Of a stretch of 64,000 nucleotides of DNA, positions 7,556 through 16,623 are shown piece by piece. The position numbers and the translations under genes are program-made. Origin of the DNA: CAZNSX01 sp964575845 (GTDB lineage Bacteria; UBA8248; CAZNSX01); assembly GCA_964575845.1 (NCBI GenBank), contig CAZNSX010000004.1, positions 186,001-250,000 on the forward strand, written 5' to 3'. Under the pieces are notes generated by a model. That model was not told where the DNA came from and did no database searches. It saw only the letters and a list, made by a program, of their open reading frames with translations. Positions within the stretch are counted from its first letter, which is position 1. Each line of letters starts with the position of its first letter.

Positions 7556-8653
7556 TCAGACGCGCATGGGCATGGCCACGTAGATATAGCCCTGCTCCTC
7601 TATGGGACGGACGATGCCGGGGCTCAAGGGGTCTTTCAGTTCTATCCTGACCTGGGGCTCTTCCATGGTGTTCAGAACATCCAGACAATACCTGGCATTA
7701 AAGCCTATCGCTATCTCTTCCCCATCATAATCCACATCGAGAGCCTCCTGGGCTTCGCCCAGGTCGGTGCTATCGGTGGAGAGAGTAAGGGAGCCGGAGG
7801 TGAAACTGAACTTCACCATCCGGGATTCCCCCGAGAGGAGCGATACTCTCCGCAAAGCCCTCACCAGGTCCTCGCGTGGGGCGACGATTTTCTTGTCGTT
7901 CTGGGTTGGGATAACCTGTCGGTAATTGGGGAATTGGCCTTGGATAAGCCGTGCTGAGAGGAAAATTTCACCCTGCTCGAAGACGGCATGGTTCTCCAGG
8001 AGGCGGAGCCTCACAGGCTCCTCGCCCTCGGCCAGCACCTTGAGGAGCTCCGTCAGGGCCTTCTTGTGAATTATGACGCCGAGCTTCCCTTTGTAGCCTT
8101 CGCAGGGCTTCTCCATGAGGGCCAGCCGATGGCCGTCTGTGGCCACGAACCTCAAGACTCCTTCCTCAGTCTCCATATAGACGCCATTATACGTGTAACG
8201 GGTCTCATCGGTAGAGATGGCAAACATGGTCTTCCGGATCATCTCCTCCAGGAGCCCCTTGTCCAGAGTCCCGGTCTCGGCGGGCTCAGAGTCGGGAAGC
8301 TGGGGGAAGTCTTCGGGCGGGAGTCCGGGGAAGCGGAAGCGGGATCGGAGGCACTCGAGGCCCACCCAATTCCCCTCCTCCGCCTTCAGGTGAACCTCGC
8401 CCTCGGGCAGTTCCCTGAGGATCTCGTGCAAGCGGCGGGCACTGAGGGTAACGGCGCCGGGCGTTTTTATGCGTGCCGGATAGAAGGCCCTGAAGCCCAC
8501 CTCGAGGTCTGTGGCCGATATGCTGATTCCCTCTCCTTCGGCCTGGACGAGGATGTTCTGCAGGATGGGCATCGCGGTGCTCCTGGTCTCCACTACGCCC
8601 TGAACGGCCTGAAGGCCCTTATGAAATATTCCCCTTTCGATGTATAGCTCCAT
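7556..8653 (-). CDS. dnaN: DNA polymerase III beta subunit (sliding clamp)
   Basis: A full-length 365-residue clamp with the three-fold repeated domain, including ISATDLEVGFRA in domain 1, FVATDGHRLALMEK in domain 2, and the ending GYIYVAMPMRV, equivalent to the ...MPMRL tail of other clamps. It dimerises as a ring around DNA and tethers the replicative polymerase. ATG 8653 has GGGAGAGG four to five bases upstream. Neither dnaA nor recF is adjacent: the upstream neighbour is a lytic transglycosylase gene and downstream is the XRE regulator, so this is not a classical origin cluster. No DnaA-box cluster was noticed in 8654-8820. Confidence 0.97.
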   Translation of the reverse strand: MELYIERGIFHKGLQAVQGVVETRSTAMPILQNILVQAEGEGISISATDLEVGFRAFYPARIKTPGAVTLSARRLHEILRELPEGEVHLKAEEGNWVGLECLRSRFRFPGLPPEDFPQLPDSEPAETGTLDKGLLEEMIRKTMFAISTDETRYTYNGVYMETEEGVLRFVATDGHRLALMEKPCEGYKGKLGVIIHKKALTELLKVLAEGEEPVRLRLLENHAVFEQGEIFLSARLIQGQFPNYRQVIPTQNDKKIVAPREDLVRALRRVSLLSGESRMVKFSFTSGSLTLSTDSTDLGEAQEALDVDYDGEEIAIGFNARYCLDVLNTMEEPQVRIELKDPLSPGIVRPIEEQGYIYVAMPMRV

Positions 8654-8820
8654 AGCGCCTCTCCCTGCTAACGCCCTTTTGCGTCAGTATTATATTCAGA
8701 AAAACGGGTTTCCGCTTCCTCTATTTTATCGACCGCGATAGGGCTCGCCGCACTTCTCAATGCATCACGCGGGGCCTGGCTTTTCCTTCCAAATCCAGCT
8801 CCCGCATCGTGGCCCGCCCG

Positions 8821-10863
8821 TCAGTTTTTCCCCTCTCCCCCTGAAACCTCCCGACGGGCTATGATGGGGATGATGAGAGCCTCTCCCGGGGCCACTCGCC
8901 TCAGGTCGATATCGGGATTGTACCTTTTTAGGAGCCAAAAGGGTACATTGTAAACTTCCGTTATGAGCTCCCAGATATTCTCCCCCGCCTTCAGGCGGTG
9001 AGCAAGAGTCCCCTCAACGCGGAAGCTGGCGTGGAAGTCCTCTTCGATGGCCTTGTGATACTCAAGGCGCCTCTCCTCAAATTCCTCCCTGCTCACCCGG
9101 GCGAAGGAGACTTTTAGCCGCTTTCCAATCCGGATGGGAGTGCGGGGCCCCACGCCGTTGAGACGTCTCAGCCGGCTGGCTCTTGTTTCAAGCCATTCCG
9201 CCAGGTGCCCAAGGGTCTCCTCGGCTCTCACGACGACGTAACCGGTCTGTGGCCTCCCCCTGGAAGGAGTCCGGGCGCGCTTGAGGGGCACAGATTCCCC
9301 AGAGGGGGGAGCGGGAGAACGCCTGTCGGCGGGGGGGACGAGGGTGACGCCCTTTGAGGGTGGAGGGGCCGGCCTTGGCTGCGGGCGACCCGGGATCTGC
9401 AGAATTTGCCCTCTGCCCAAAAGGTCGGGATTCTTTATGTTGTTGAGCGCAACGAGGGAGTCTGTGCTCACTCTGTAGCGCCTGGCTATGTGCGAAAGCG
9501 AATCGCCCTTCCTCACCCGATACCACCGGTCCCTGAGCTGGCGGCTCATGCGCTCTGAGGGAGGAAGCTTCCCGTAGGTCTGGGCGAGGAGCTGGACCCT
9601 TCCCGGCTTCACCCTCAGGGGATAGCCCTTGGGTATCAGGCGGCCCCCCCTAAAAACCGAAGCCCTGAGCGCTGGGTTCATCTCCTTGAGCTCCTCCAGC
9701 GGGACCCCGAGCCTCCTGGTCAGGGTACGCACCCTTAAATAATTGGGCAGGGGAAACTCCTCATACTGCCAGGGCTTCTTCCGGTCGAGGGGTCCGAAAT
9801 GGGCGCGGTAGTTCTTGGAGACATGCAACGCAGCGAGAAATTCAGCATAGAAATTCTTGGAAGCGAAACCAAAGCTCCGCCCGCGGTAACGCTTTATTAT
9901 CTGAACAAGGTCTCTCGTGCCCGTCCTCTCAACCGCCCGCGTCATGCCCTCAAAGCCATGATTATAAGCCGTTATGGCCAGTGGCCAGTTTCCCAGTTCC
10001 TCAAAATTCTTCCTGAGAAGACGGGCGGCGGCATGAGTGGAGAGAATGGGGTCCAGGCGCTCATCCACGGCATAATCAATCCTGAGAAAGAGCCTGCCCG
10101 TGCCTCGGGTGAATTGCCAGATGCCCGCCGCGCCGGCCGTCGAGTAAGCTCTGACTCTGAAGCCAGACTCCACATGCGGCAATAAGGTGAGCTCTTCGGG
10201 CAGACCCTTCTCCCGGAAAATCCTGCGCATATGGTCGAGATAGAGGCCCGAGCGGATGATGCTCTCCTGGAAGGCCTCCCGCATGCCCACCTGGGCCCTC
10301 ACATTAAGGGCGGCTTTCTTGTGGGAGTATTTTCCATTGAAAGGCTCAAAAAGGACTCTCAGGCGTTCCTGCTTCTCCCCCCCTTCAGGGGCGTCCATGC
10401 GGGCCAGCCCGCGCAGAAGGTGCTGATAGGTTTTCTTGGCGGACTGCACCTGCTTCCTCTGGCGGCGAGTTCCCTCCCAGGGGGCCTTGAGGTCGATTAC
10501 CTCATAGATGAGGCTTGGGTGCTCGGAGTCGTGGAGGATGACCTGGCTTGTGGTATAGCGGGTGAAGACGCTCTTCCAAAACTCCACCTGCTCGTGCAGT
10601 CCGGGAGGCACAGCGAAAATGGGACGGGAGACCTTCCCATCCATCTGAATATCCGCCCGTGCACCTTGCACCCGGGCGCCGAGGGCCAAGAGGAGGAAGG
10701 CAGTGAGGGCGACGCCAAAAGATAGGCCCTTCCAGCACCACGCCGCCCTTGCACCCCGCCATTCCTCGACCCTCCGCCCCTGGGGTGAGCGCGGGACGGG
10801 CTCGGGCGTGTGGCAGTCCTTATTATTGAAGTGGCCAGCAGAGCCGCAGACGCTCAATGTCAA
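8821..10863 (-). CDS. LysM-containing lytic transglycosylase (MltD-like)
   Basis: Up to 680 residues. After a hydrophobic segment near residues 48-68 (FGVALTAFLLLALGARVQG), which is probably a signal or anchor, the catalytic SLT domain has the LPHVESGF and AGAAGIWQF motifs; the glutamate of HVES is the expected acid. Three LysM modules follow (starting near YRVRKGDSLSHIARRY, YVVVRAEETLGHLAEW and HRLKAGENIWELI). The enzyme cleaves peptidoglycan in the periplasm. The listed start is TTG 10863, which overlaps the PHP gene's TGA by four bases; it has no clear ribosome site, and the true start may be further in, since the first 45 residues look non-homologous. Confidence 0.85.
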   Translation of the reverse strand: MTLSVCGSAGHFNNKDCHTPEPVPRSPQGRRVEEWRGARAAWCWKGLSFGVALTAFLLLALGARVQGARADIQMDGKVSRPIFAVPPGLHEQVEFWKSVFTRYTTSQVILHDSEHPSLIYEVIDLKAPWEGTRRQRKQVQSAKKTYQHLLRGLARMDAPEGGEKQERLRVLFEPFNGKYSHKKAALNVRAQVGMREAFQESIIRSGLYLDHMRRIFREKGLPEELTLLPHVESGFRVRAYSTAGAAGIWQFTRGTGRLFLRIDYAVDERLDPILSTHAAARLLRKNFEELGNWPLAITAYNHGFEGMTRAVERTGTRDLVQIIKRYRGRSFGFASKNFYAEFLAALHVSKNYRAHFGPLDRKKPWQYEEFPLPNYLRVRTLTRRLGVPLEELKEMNPALRASVFRGGRLIPKGYPLRVKPGRVQLLAQTYGKLPPSERMSRQLRDRWYRVRKGDSLSHIARRYRVSTDSLVALNNIKNPDLLGRGQILQIPGRPQPRPAPPPSKGVTLVPPADRRSPAPPSGESVPLKRARTPSRGRPQTGYVVVRAEETLGHLAEWLETRASRLRRLNGVGPRTPIRIGKRLKVSFARVSREEFEERRLEYHKAIEEDFHASFRVEGTLAHRLKAGENIWELITEVYNVPFWLLKRYNPDIDLRRVAPGEALIIPIIARREVSGGEGKN

Positions 10864-11621
10864 TTTATGCGTGGGCGGATTCGGCGGAAGAGTTTTCTGT
10901 ACTGCTCGCGTAGAAATTGGATCCCGGACCTCCTCATTTCCACATGGCCCAGGGGCCTGCTTAGGACCTGGATTCTCCCCTGACGAATGGCAGCCACAAC
11001 CCCCTCCACTGTTTTCGATGCCTGAACCAGGGAGTATGTTGTGCCGAGTTCGAAGAGCCTATGGCAGTCGGAGTTTCCTATCAGGGGAAGTCCCCACTCC
11101 TTCGCCTCGCGCACGGCCTGAAGGTTCCAGTTGAGGTGTGGGGTGTAGAAGCGATGGAACTCCACGGCGTCCAGAGCTGAGCACACCAGGGAGAATGAAC
11201 CGTTCAAGGCCCGGGTCATGGGGAAAAAAGGATGGGGGGCGACTATCAAACCTTCGGGACGCTTTTCCTGAGCGAGCTTCTTCAAGGAACGGAAGGAGTC
11301 TCTGTAGTTTTCGGGCCGCTCCCCGTAGTTCAAGAAAAGAAGGTGCTTGCCCTCAACTGTAAGCTCAATGCCGGGAATAAGGAGTATCCCTTTCTGTGCA
11401 GAATAGTCCCTCAGGGCGGGGCTCCAGGTGAGGCGGTCATGGTCGGTAATTGCCAGGACCTCAAAACCCAGCTCAGCCGCCCGGTTGATGAGTGCTTCAG
11501 TGGTATGACCGACAGTATCGACTGAGGACCTTATGGCATGGGTGTGGAAGTCACACTTAAGCCATCGAAATCCCAAGGATTTCTCCTCGCGCTTGAGCCT
11601 GAGTGAGAAGGTCAATCTCAC
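10860..11621 (-). CDS. PHP-domain metal-dependent phosphoesterase
   Basis: 253 residues of a PHP fold. The metal-binding motifs are visible in order: DFHTHAIRSS, ITDHDRL, PGIELTVEG, HPFFP and GNSDCHR. The family hydrolyses phosphoesters such as nucleoside phosphates or, when fused to polymerases, proofreads DNA; the substrate of this stand-alone form is unknown. The start is GTG 11621 with a weak ribosome site. Its stop overlaps the start proposed for the lytic transglycosylase gene, suggesting translational coupling. Confidence 0.85.
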   Translation of the reverse strand: MRLTFSLRLKREEKSLGFRWLKCDFHTHAIRSSVDTVGHTTEALINRAAELGFEVLAITDHDRLTWSPALRDYSAQKGILLIPGIELTVEGKHLLFLNYGERPENYRDSFRSLKKLAQEKRPEGLIVAPHPFFPMTRALNGSFSLVCSALDAVEFHRFYTPHLNWNLQAVREAKEWGLPLIGNSDCHRLFELGTTYSLVQASKTVEGVVAAIRQGRIQVLSRPLGHVEMRRSGIQFLREQYRKLFRRIRPRIN

Positions 11622-11939
11622 CGACCCGCCGGGCTTTGCCCGGAGGGGCCGCCTTTTCGAGATAATTAAGGGCGGAGGCTTCTCCCTTACCTGCCGCAGG
11701 CCTGTCGAGGAAAAAAGATAAAATCCTATTAAGCTTAAGCAATTTCATTCTCTCTGGCAAGTGAAAATCTAAGGACTAAACATCTGAAAGGTTAGAGTGG
11801 CTAATTCAATTGGAGCCCTCTCCTGCGAAAGAAAGGGCTGGGAGCGTTGACAGGGCGAGGACAAAGTTGATATTGTTGAAAAAGAGGGCTCCCTCTAAGT
11901 CTTTGAGAAAAGCGTTAATAGGAGGATGCTTGGAGGACC
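11622..11939. other. intergenic region with promoter for the CCA-type enzyme
   Basis: AT-rich spacer between divergent genes. On the plus strand TTGACA (11847-11852) is followed after 16-17 bases by GATATT/ATATTG (11869-11875), a plausible sigma-70 promoter whose transcript would begin about 60 bases before the start codon. No gene was found in the interval. Confidence 0.55.
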
Positions 11940-13301
11940 ATGGCGACCTTTCAGAAACGCTCCCCAATGCCTGGACGCGAAATTCCAGAGCCGGCCCGCC
12001 ATCTAATTGAGCGTCTTCAAGCTCGAGGGCACACGGCATATATAGGCGGGGGCTATGTGCGGGATCTCATTCTCGGCAGGGCTCCCGAAGACTATGACGT
12101 CGCCACCAGTGCGACTCCTGATGAGGTCCGTTCTCTCTTTCCGAAGGGCCTTGAGCTCGGGGCAAAGTTTGCCACCGTCACGGTTATTTTGGATGGCAGG
12201 GCCTTCGAGGTGAGCACCTTCCGGGGAGGGGAGGGTCCTGGGGAGGTGGGCTCTCCTGAGAGGGATGCCAAGCTCAGGGATTTCACCATAAATGCCCTTT
12301 TCTACGACCCCATCAAGGGACTTATCTTGGATTACGTCGGCGGCAGGGAGCACCTCCGGAGGGGACTTATCACCACGGCGGGGAACCCTCGCGACCGCTT
12401 CCTGGAAGACCCCCTGCGCATGCTCAGGGCCGCCCGGCTTGCGGCAAACATGGGCTTTCTTATCGATAGGAAGTGCCTGAAAGCGGCCAGGGAGCTCTCG
12501 GAGGAACTCACGGGGGTCAGCCCGGAGCGCGTAAGGGATGAACTTGCGAAATCTCTTGAGGGCAGGGACCCTGCCCGGGGGATTCGCCTCATGGCCGCCT
12601 CAGGCCTTTTGGAAAAGTTTCTGCCTGAGGTTGCCGCCATGGGAGGGGTGCCCCAGCCCGCGGCCTTTCACCCCGAGGGAGAAGTTTTAGAGCACACCCT
12701 GAGGGCCCTGGGCTGCCTTGAGAACCCCACCCTGACCCTCGCCCTGGGCACGCTTCTCCATGATGCGGGAAAGCCCCTCACCTTCCGCGAAGAAGGGGGG
12801 CGGATCACCTTTTACGGCCATCAGAAATTGGGAGCGGAGGTGACCCGTTCCATCTGTCGCCGGCTTCATTTCCCCCAGAAGGTAATAGAGCGCGTGGTGG
12901 AGCTTGTGGAGAGTCACATGCGTTTCATTCATGTAAGAGATATGCGACCTGCGCGGCTGATACGTTTTCTGAGAATGTCTCATTTTGGTGAGCACCTGGC
13001 GCTTCACCGGGCCGACTGCTTGGCGAGCCATCGCTCCCTTGTGAACTATGAGTTCTGCAGGGAGCAGCTGGCCCTTCTCGCCCCTGAGGTGCTGCGGCCC
13101 GAACCCCTCATCTCGGGACATGACCTGATTGCTTCGGGTCTCAGGCCGGGGCCCATATTCAAGAAGCTTCTTTTGGCGGTGGAGGAGGCTCAACTGGAAG
13201 GGAGAGTAAAGAGCCGGGAGGAGGCTCTGGGGCTGGCTCTTTCGCTGGCTGAGGAGACCGAAGGATTCGTCCCAAGAGAAGCCTTCCGTGCGAAATATTA
13301 A
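11940..13301 (+). CDS. CCA-adding enzyme / poly(A) polymerase family nucleotidyltransferase with HD domain
   Basis: 453 residues. The head domain has GGGYVRDLILGR and the catalytic DYDVAT aspartates, then the RDFTINALFYD and RMLRAARLAA motifs of class II tRNA nucleotidyltransferases and poly(A) polymerases. A C-terminal HD domain is present (LLHDAGKP near residue 275). It either completes tRNA 3' CCA ends or adds poly(A) tails; many organisms related to this one split these activities between paralogues, so I do not choose. ATG 11940 has AGGAGG around 11920 (long spacing) and GGAGG at 11932 (very short spacing); ATG 11967 (MPGREIPEPA) is an alternative. Confidence 0.9.
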   Translation: MATFQKRSPMPGREIPEPARHLIERLQARGHTAYIGGGYVRDLILGRAPEDYDVATSATPDEVRSLFPKGLELGAKFATVTVILDGRAFEVSTFRGGEGPGEVGSPERDAKLRDFTINALFYDPIKGLILDYVGGREHLRRGLITTAGNPRDRFLEDPLRMLRAARLAANMGFLIDRKCLKAARELSEELTGVSPERVRDELAKSLEGRDPARGIRLMAASGLLEKFLPEVAAMGGVPQPAAFHPEGEVLEHTLRALGCLENPTLTLALGTLLHDAGKPLTFREEGGRITFYGHQKLGAEVTRSICRRLHFPQKVIERVVELVESHMRFIHVRDMRPARLIRFLRMSHFGEHLALHRADCLASHRSLVNYEFCREQLALLAPEVLRPEPLISGHDLIASGLRPGPIFKKLLLAVEEAQLEGRVKSREEALGLALSLAEETEGFVPREAFRAKY

Positions 13302-13519
13302 GGCTCTTTAGGGTGATTGACAGGAATGTCCCGATATGGTAGGGTCTGAGCCGACCTTGAGGGGGGGCCGGACGTGGGGGTTCGGATATCTCGGGGGGCA
13401 ATCCCTTGAGCGGGAGAAGGGGGCCTTTGAGCCCGAAGTGGTAGGGTTGAGAGGGACTCCTTAGGAGAGCTTTTTTTCTTCCAGTTGATAGGTGGGGGTT
13501 AGCTTTGAGGAGGACAGCC

Positions 13520-14686
13520 ATGGGTAAAAGGTGGAAGATGGGAATTATCCTGGGTCTGGTTCTGACTCTGGCCTGGTTCTTACCGCCGGGGGGCACGGCC
13601 GCCCAAGCCAAGGAGCCTTACAAGGTGGGGGCCATCTTCTCGATAACGGGGCCCGCCTCATGGCTTGGTGAGCCCGAACGCAATACCGCTCTCATGATTG
13701 CCGAGAGTATCAACAAAGCAGGCGGCATCAATGGACACCCTCTGGAGGTTATAATTTACGACACGGTGGGTGATGAGACCAAAACCCTTCTTGCCACCAA
13801 GAGACTCATTGAGAAGGATAATGTTCTCGCCATAATCGGCCCCTCCCGGAGCGGCAGCTCGCTTGCCATAGTGCCCACGGTTCAGAAGGCCGAGATTCCC
13901 CTCGTCTCCTGCGCCGCTTCTGTCCGCATAGTGACGCCCGTGAACGAGCGGAAGTGGGTCTTCAAGACCCCGCAGTCGGATTCGCATGCCGCTGAGCGGA
14001 TCTACGCCTATATGAAGGATAAGGGCATAAAGAAGGCGGCCATAATCACAAATTCCACGGGATTCGGCGATAGCGGAAGAGGGGAGCTCAAGCGCCTGGC
14101 CCCCGCCTACGGGATAAACCTCGTGGCCGATGAGCGCTACGGGCCCAAGGATGTGGACCTGACCGCGCAGCTCACCAGAATACGTGCTTCGGGCGCCGAG
14201 GCCGTCATCAACTGGTCCATCGGCCCGACCCAGGTGCTCGTGGTCAAAAACTACCGCCAGCTGGGGATGTTCATCCCGTTTTTCCAGAGCCACGGCTTCG
14301 GCAGCAAGAAAAACATAGAGACCCTGGGTGAGGATGCCGAAGGGATAATCTTCCCCGCCGGGCGGCTCCTTGTGGCTGACAAGCTTCCCTATACCAACCG
14401 CCAGAGGCCCCTTCTCACGATGTACAAGGACGACTTTGAGTCAAGGTTCAAGAGCCCTGTGAGCACCTTCGGGGGGCATGCCTGGGATGCCCTCATGCTG
14501 GTTGTGGAGGCCCTCGGGGAGGTAGGCCCTGATAAAGGAAAGATCCGCGACTATCTCGAGAACCGACAGGACTTCATCGGCACAGGGGGCATCTTCAACT
14601 TCTCGTCTGAGGATCACAACGGTCTCACTAAAGATGCCTTCGAGATGCTCACCGTCAAGGAAGGCGACTGGGCCGTGGCCCGGTGA
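13520..14686 (+). CDS. livK: ABC transporter substrate-binding protein, branched-chain amino acid type
   Basis: About 388 residues, beginning MGKRWKMG with a signal peptide whose hydrophobic core (IILGLVLTLAWFLPPGG) ends near AQA. The mature part starts KEPYKVGAIFSITGPASWLG and has the NKAGGINGHPLEVIIYD and IIGPSRSGSSLA features of type I periplasmic-binding proteins that serve Liv/Hut/Urt systems. The ligand may be a branched-chain amino acid, an aromatic acid or another amide; sequence does not decide. ATG 13520 has GAGGAGG at 13507-13513, six bases away, so the in-frame TTG at 13505 is not used. A TTGACA at 13317 with a weak -10 lies upstream. It is the first gene of livKHMGF. Confidence 0.9.
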   Translation: MGKRWKMGIILGLVLTLAWFLPPGGTAAQAKEPYKVGAIFSITGPASWLGEPERNTALMIAESINKAGGINGHPLEVIIYDTVGDETKTLLATKRLIEKDNVLAIIGPSRSGSSLAIVPTVQKAEIPLVSCAASVRIVTPVNERKWVFKTPQSDSHAAERIYAYMKDKGIKKAAIITNSTGFGDSGRGELKRLAPAYGINLVADERYGPKDVDLTAQLTRIRASGAEAVINWSIGPTQVLVVKNYRQLGMFIPFFQSHGFGSKKNIETLGEDAEGIIFPAGRLLVADKLPYTNRQRPLLTMYKDDFESRFKSPVSTFGGHAWDALMLVVEALGEVGPDKGKIRDYLENRQDFIGTGGIFNFSSEDHNGLTKDAFEMLTVKEGDWAVAR

Positions 14687-14705
14687 GGTGAAGCTAAGCT
14701 AAGGG

Positions 14706-14750
14706 AAGGGGCTAGAGCCGGCGCAGGTGCCCGCCGGGTTTTAGCCCCTT
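14706..14750 (+). terminator. hairpin between livK and livH (attenuator-like)
   Basis: AAGGGGCTA (14706-14714) pairs with TAGCCCCTT (14742-14750), with an inner GCCGG/CCGG stem, and is followed by TCTT. Placed between the binding-protein gene and the permease gene it would leave the binding protein transcript in excess, a common arrangement in ABC operons. Confidence 0.6.
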
Positions 14751-14774
14751 TCTTGGCTGGGAGTCCCGCGCCCC

Positions 14775-15656
14775 TTGGATTTTTTCCCGCAGGTTCTGCA
14801 GTTTTTCCTTACAGGTCTGACCATCGGCAGCATCTATGCCATGGTGGCCCTGGGCTTCAATATCATCTATAACTCAAGCGACGTCATAAACCTGGCCCAG
14901 GGGGAGTTCGTCATGTTTGGCGGGCTCACCATGGTCCTTCTCTATGGCGCCCTCAGACTTCCCATGCCCCTGGCTTTTATCCTGGCGGTCCTGATAGTTG
15001 TGGTCGTGGGTGCCCTTTTCGAGCGTCTGGCCATTCACCCCCTAAAGGACGCTTCGGTGGTGACCCTCATCATCATCACCGTGGGCGCTTCCATTCTCTT
15101 CAAAGGGATTGCCCAGTTCATCTGGGGGAGGGACACCTACGGGCTCCCCTCCTTCTCGGGAGATAGGCCCTTCCATCTCCTGGGGGCCACCATTCTCCCC
15201 CAGAGCCTCTGGATCCTCGGCATAGTGCTGGGCCTGGTCGTAGCACTCAGCCTCTTCTTCGGAAGAACTCTCACCGGAAAAGCCATGAGGGCTTGTGCGG
15301 TGAACCGCGCGGCCTCGAGCCTCGTGGGCATAAATGTCCGCCTGATGATCCTCTTTTCCTTCGCTCTCAGCGCGGGGCTCGGGGCGGTGGCGGGCATCAT
15401 CATAACCCCCATCGCCTTCATGGACTACGAGCGGGGGACGGGCCTCGCAATCAAGGGCTTTGCCGCCGCGGTGCTGGGAGGCCTCGGGAGCGGGGCCGGA
15501 GCCGTGGCGGGGGGGTTCCTGCTGGGGGTGCTCGAGGCCCTTGGGGCGGGGCTCATCTCCTCGGGCTACAAGGACGCCATAGCCCTTGTCATCCTGCTTT
15601 TGGTTCTTTTCGTGAGGCCGCGGGGAATAATGGGCCACATCTCGGGAGAAAAGTGA
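14775..15656 (+). CDS. livH: ABC transporter permease, LivH type
   Basis: 293 residues with about eight membrane helices. The pattern GLTIGSIYAMVALGFNIIYNSSDVINLAQGEF near the N-terminus and FVRPRGIMG at the C-terminus are typical of LivH permeases. It forms the membrane channel with LivM. The start is TTG 14775 with TGGGAG about a dozen bases upstream; no better in-frame start precedes the first helix. The livM gene begins nine bases after its stop. Confidence 0.93.
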   Translation: MDFFPQVLQFFLTGLTIGSIYAMVALGFNIIYNSSDVINLAQGEFVMFGGLTMVLLYGALRLPMPLAFILAVLIVVVVGALFERLAIHPLKDASVVTLIIITVGASILFKGIAQFIWGRDTYGLPSFSGDRPFHLLGATILPQSLWILGIVLGLVVALSLFFGRTLTGKAMRACAVNRAASSLVGINVRLMILFSFALSAGLGAVAGIIITPIAFMDYERGTGLAIKGFAAAVLGGLGSGAGAVAGGFLLGVLEALGAGLISSGYKDAIALVILLLVLFVRPRGIMGHISGEK

Positions 15657-15665
15657 GGCGCTAGC

Positions 15666-16601
15666 ATGGGCCGGGCAAATCAGGGCGCGCTCTTGAGCCT
15701 TGCGGTGGTGCTTGCCTTTTTCCCCCTGGCCCTTCCCAACCCCTATTTCCTGAGCATCATGGTGGTGATCGGCATCCATTCCCTGATAACGCTTGGTCTC
15801 AGCCTGCTCATGGGCTATGCCGGCCAGATCTCCTTGGGGCATGCGGCCTTCTTCGGGCTGGGCGCTTACGTCTCCGGGGTATTCACGGTGAAGTTCGGCA
15901 TGGAGCCCTGGTCTGCCTTTGGCCTGGGGCTTCTCCTCTCGGCCGCCATCGCTTTTCTCGTGGGGGTTCCCGCCCTCAAGCTCAAGGGCCACTACCTGGC
16001 CATGGCAACGCTTGCCTTCGGGGAGATCTTCCACGTCATCTTCAGCGAAATGGTCGAGTACACGGGGGGCCCCTCGGGGCTGGCGGGTATCCCGACCATC
16101 TCCCTCTTCGGCGTCCTCATGGACTCTGACCTCAAGTACTACTACTTCGTCTGGGCCTTTGTGCTCGGGGCCCTCCTCATCTCCGTCAACATCATCCACT
16201 CCCGGGTGGGAAGAGCGCTCAGGTCCATCCACGGCAGCGAGATTGCGGCCAGTGCCATGGGTGTCAACACCGCCCGCTATAAGCAGCAGATATTCGTGCT
16301 CAGTGCAATCTATGCCTCAGCCGCAGGAAGCCTCTATGCCCACTTCCTCACCTTCATAAGTCCCAGCTCCTTCACCGTGCTCTTTTCCATCATCCTGGTG
16401 ACCATGGTTGTCGTGGGAGGCATGGGCAGCCTCTGGGGGGCACTTCTGGGAGCAACGATCCTGAATGGCATTCCAGAGTATTTCCGCGTACTGAAAGATT
16501 ATGATATTTTGGCTTATGGCCTTATGGTCATCCTCATCATGATCTTCATGCCCGGCGGCCTCATGGGTGGCCTCATCAAGCTTTCCGCCCGCTGGAGATA
16601 G
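15666..16601 (+). CDS. livM: ABC transporter permease, LivM type
   Basis: 311 residues, about nine to ten hydrophobic helices. LITLGLSLLMGYAGQISLGHAAF and GMGSLWGALLGATIL are the characteristic LivM segments. It pairs with LivH to form the inner-membrane pathway. ATG 15666 lies nine bases downstream of livH with a GAGGCG ribosome site. The next gene, livG, starts 22 bases beyond its stop. Confidence 0.93.
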   Translation: MGRANQGALLSLAVVLAFFPLALPNPYFLSIMVVIGIHSLITLGLSLLMGYAGQISLGHAAFFGLGAYVSGVFTVKFGMEPWSAFGLGLLLSAAIAFLVGVPALKLKGHYLAMATLAFGEIFHVIFSEMVEYTGGPSGLAGIPTISLFGVLMDSDLKYYYFVWAFVLGALLISVNIIHSRVGRALRSIHGSEIAASAMGVNTARYKQQIFVLSAIYASAAGSLYAHFLTFISPSSFTVLFSIILVTMVVVGGMGSLWGALLGATILNGIPEYFRVLKDYDILAYGLMVILIMIFMPGGLMGGLIKLSARWR

Positions 16602-16623
16602 CCTTTCAGGGGGGAGGAGACCG

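Noticed and set aside
15042..16232. Long minus-strand open frame across livH and livM
   Set aside because: Its composition is low-complexity (His, Glu, Gly, Asp-rich), typical of the antisense of GC-rich membrane protein genes; the plus-strand genes are clear.
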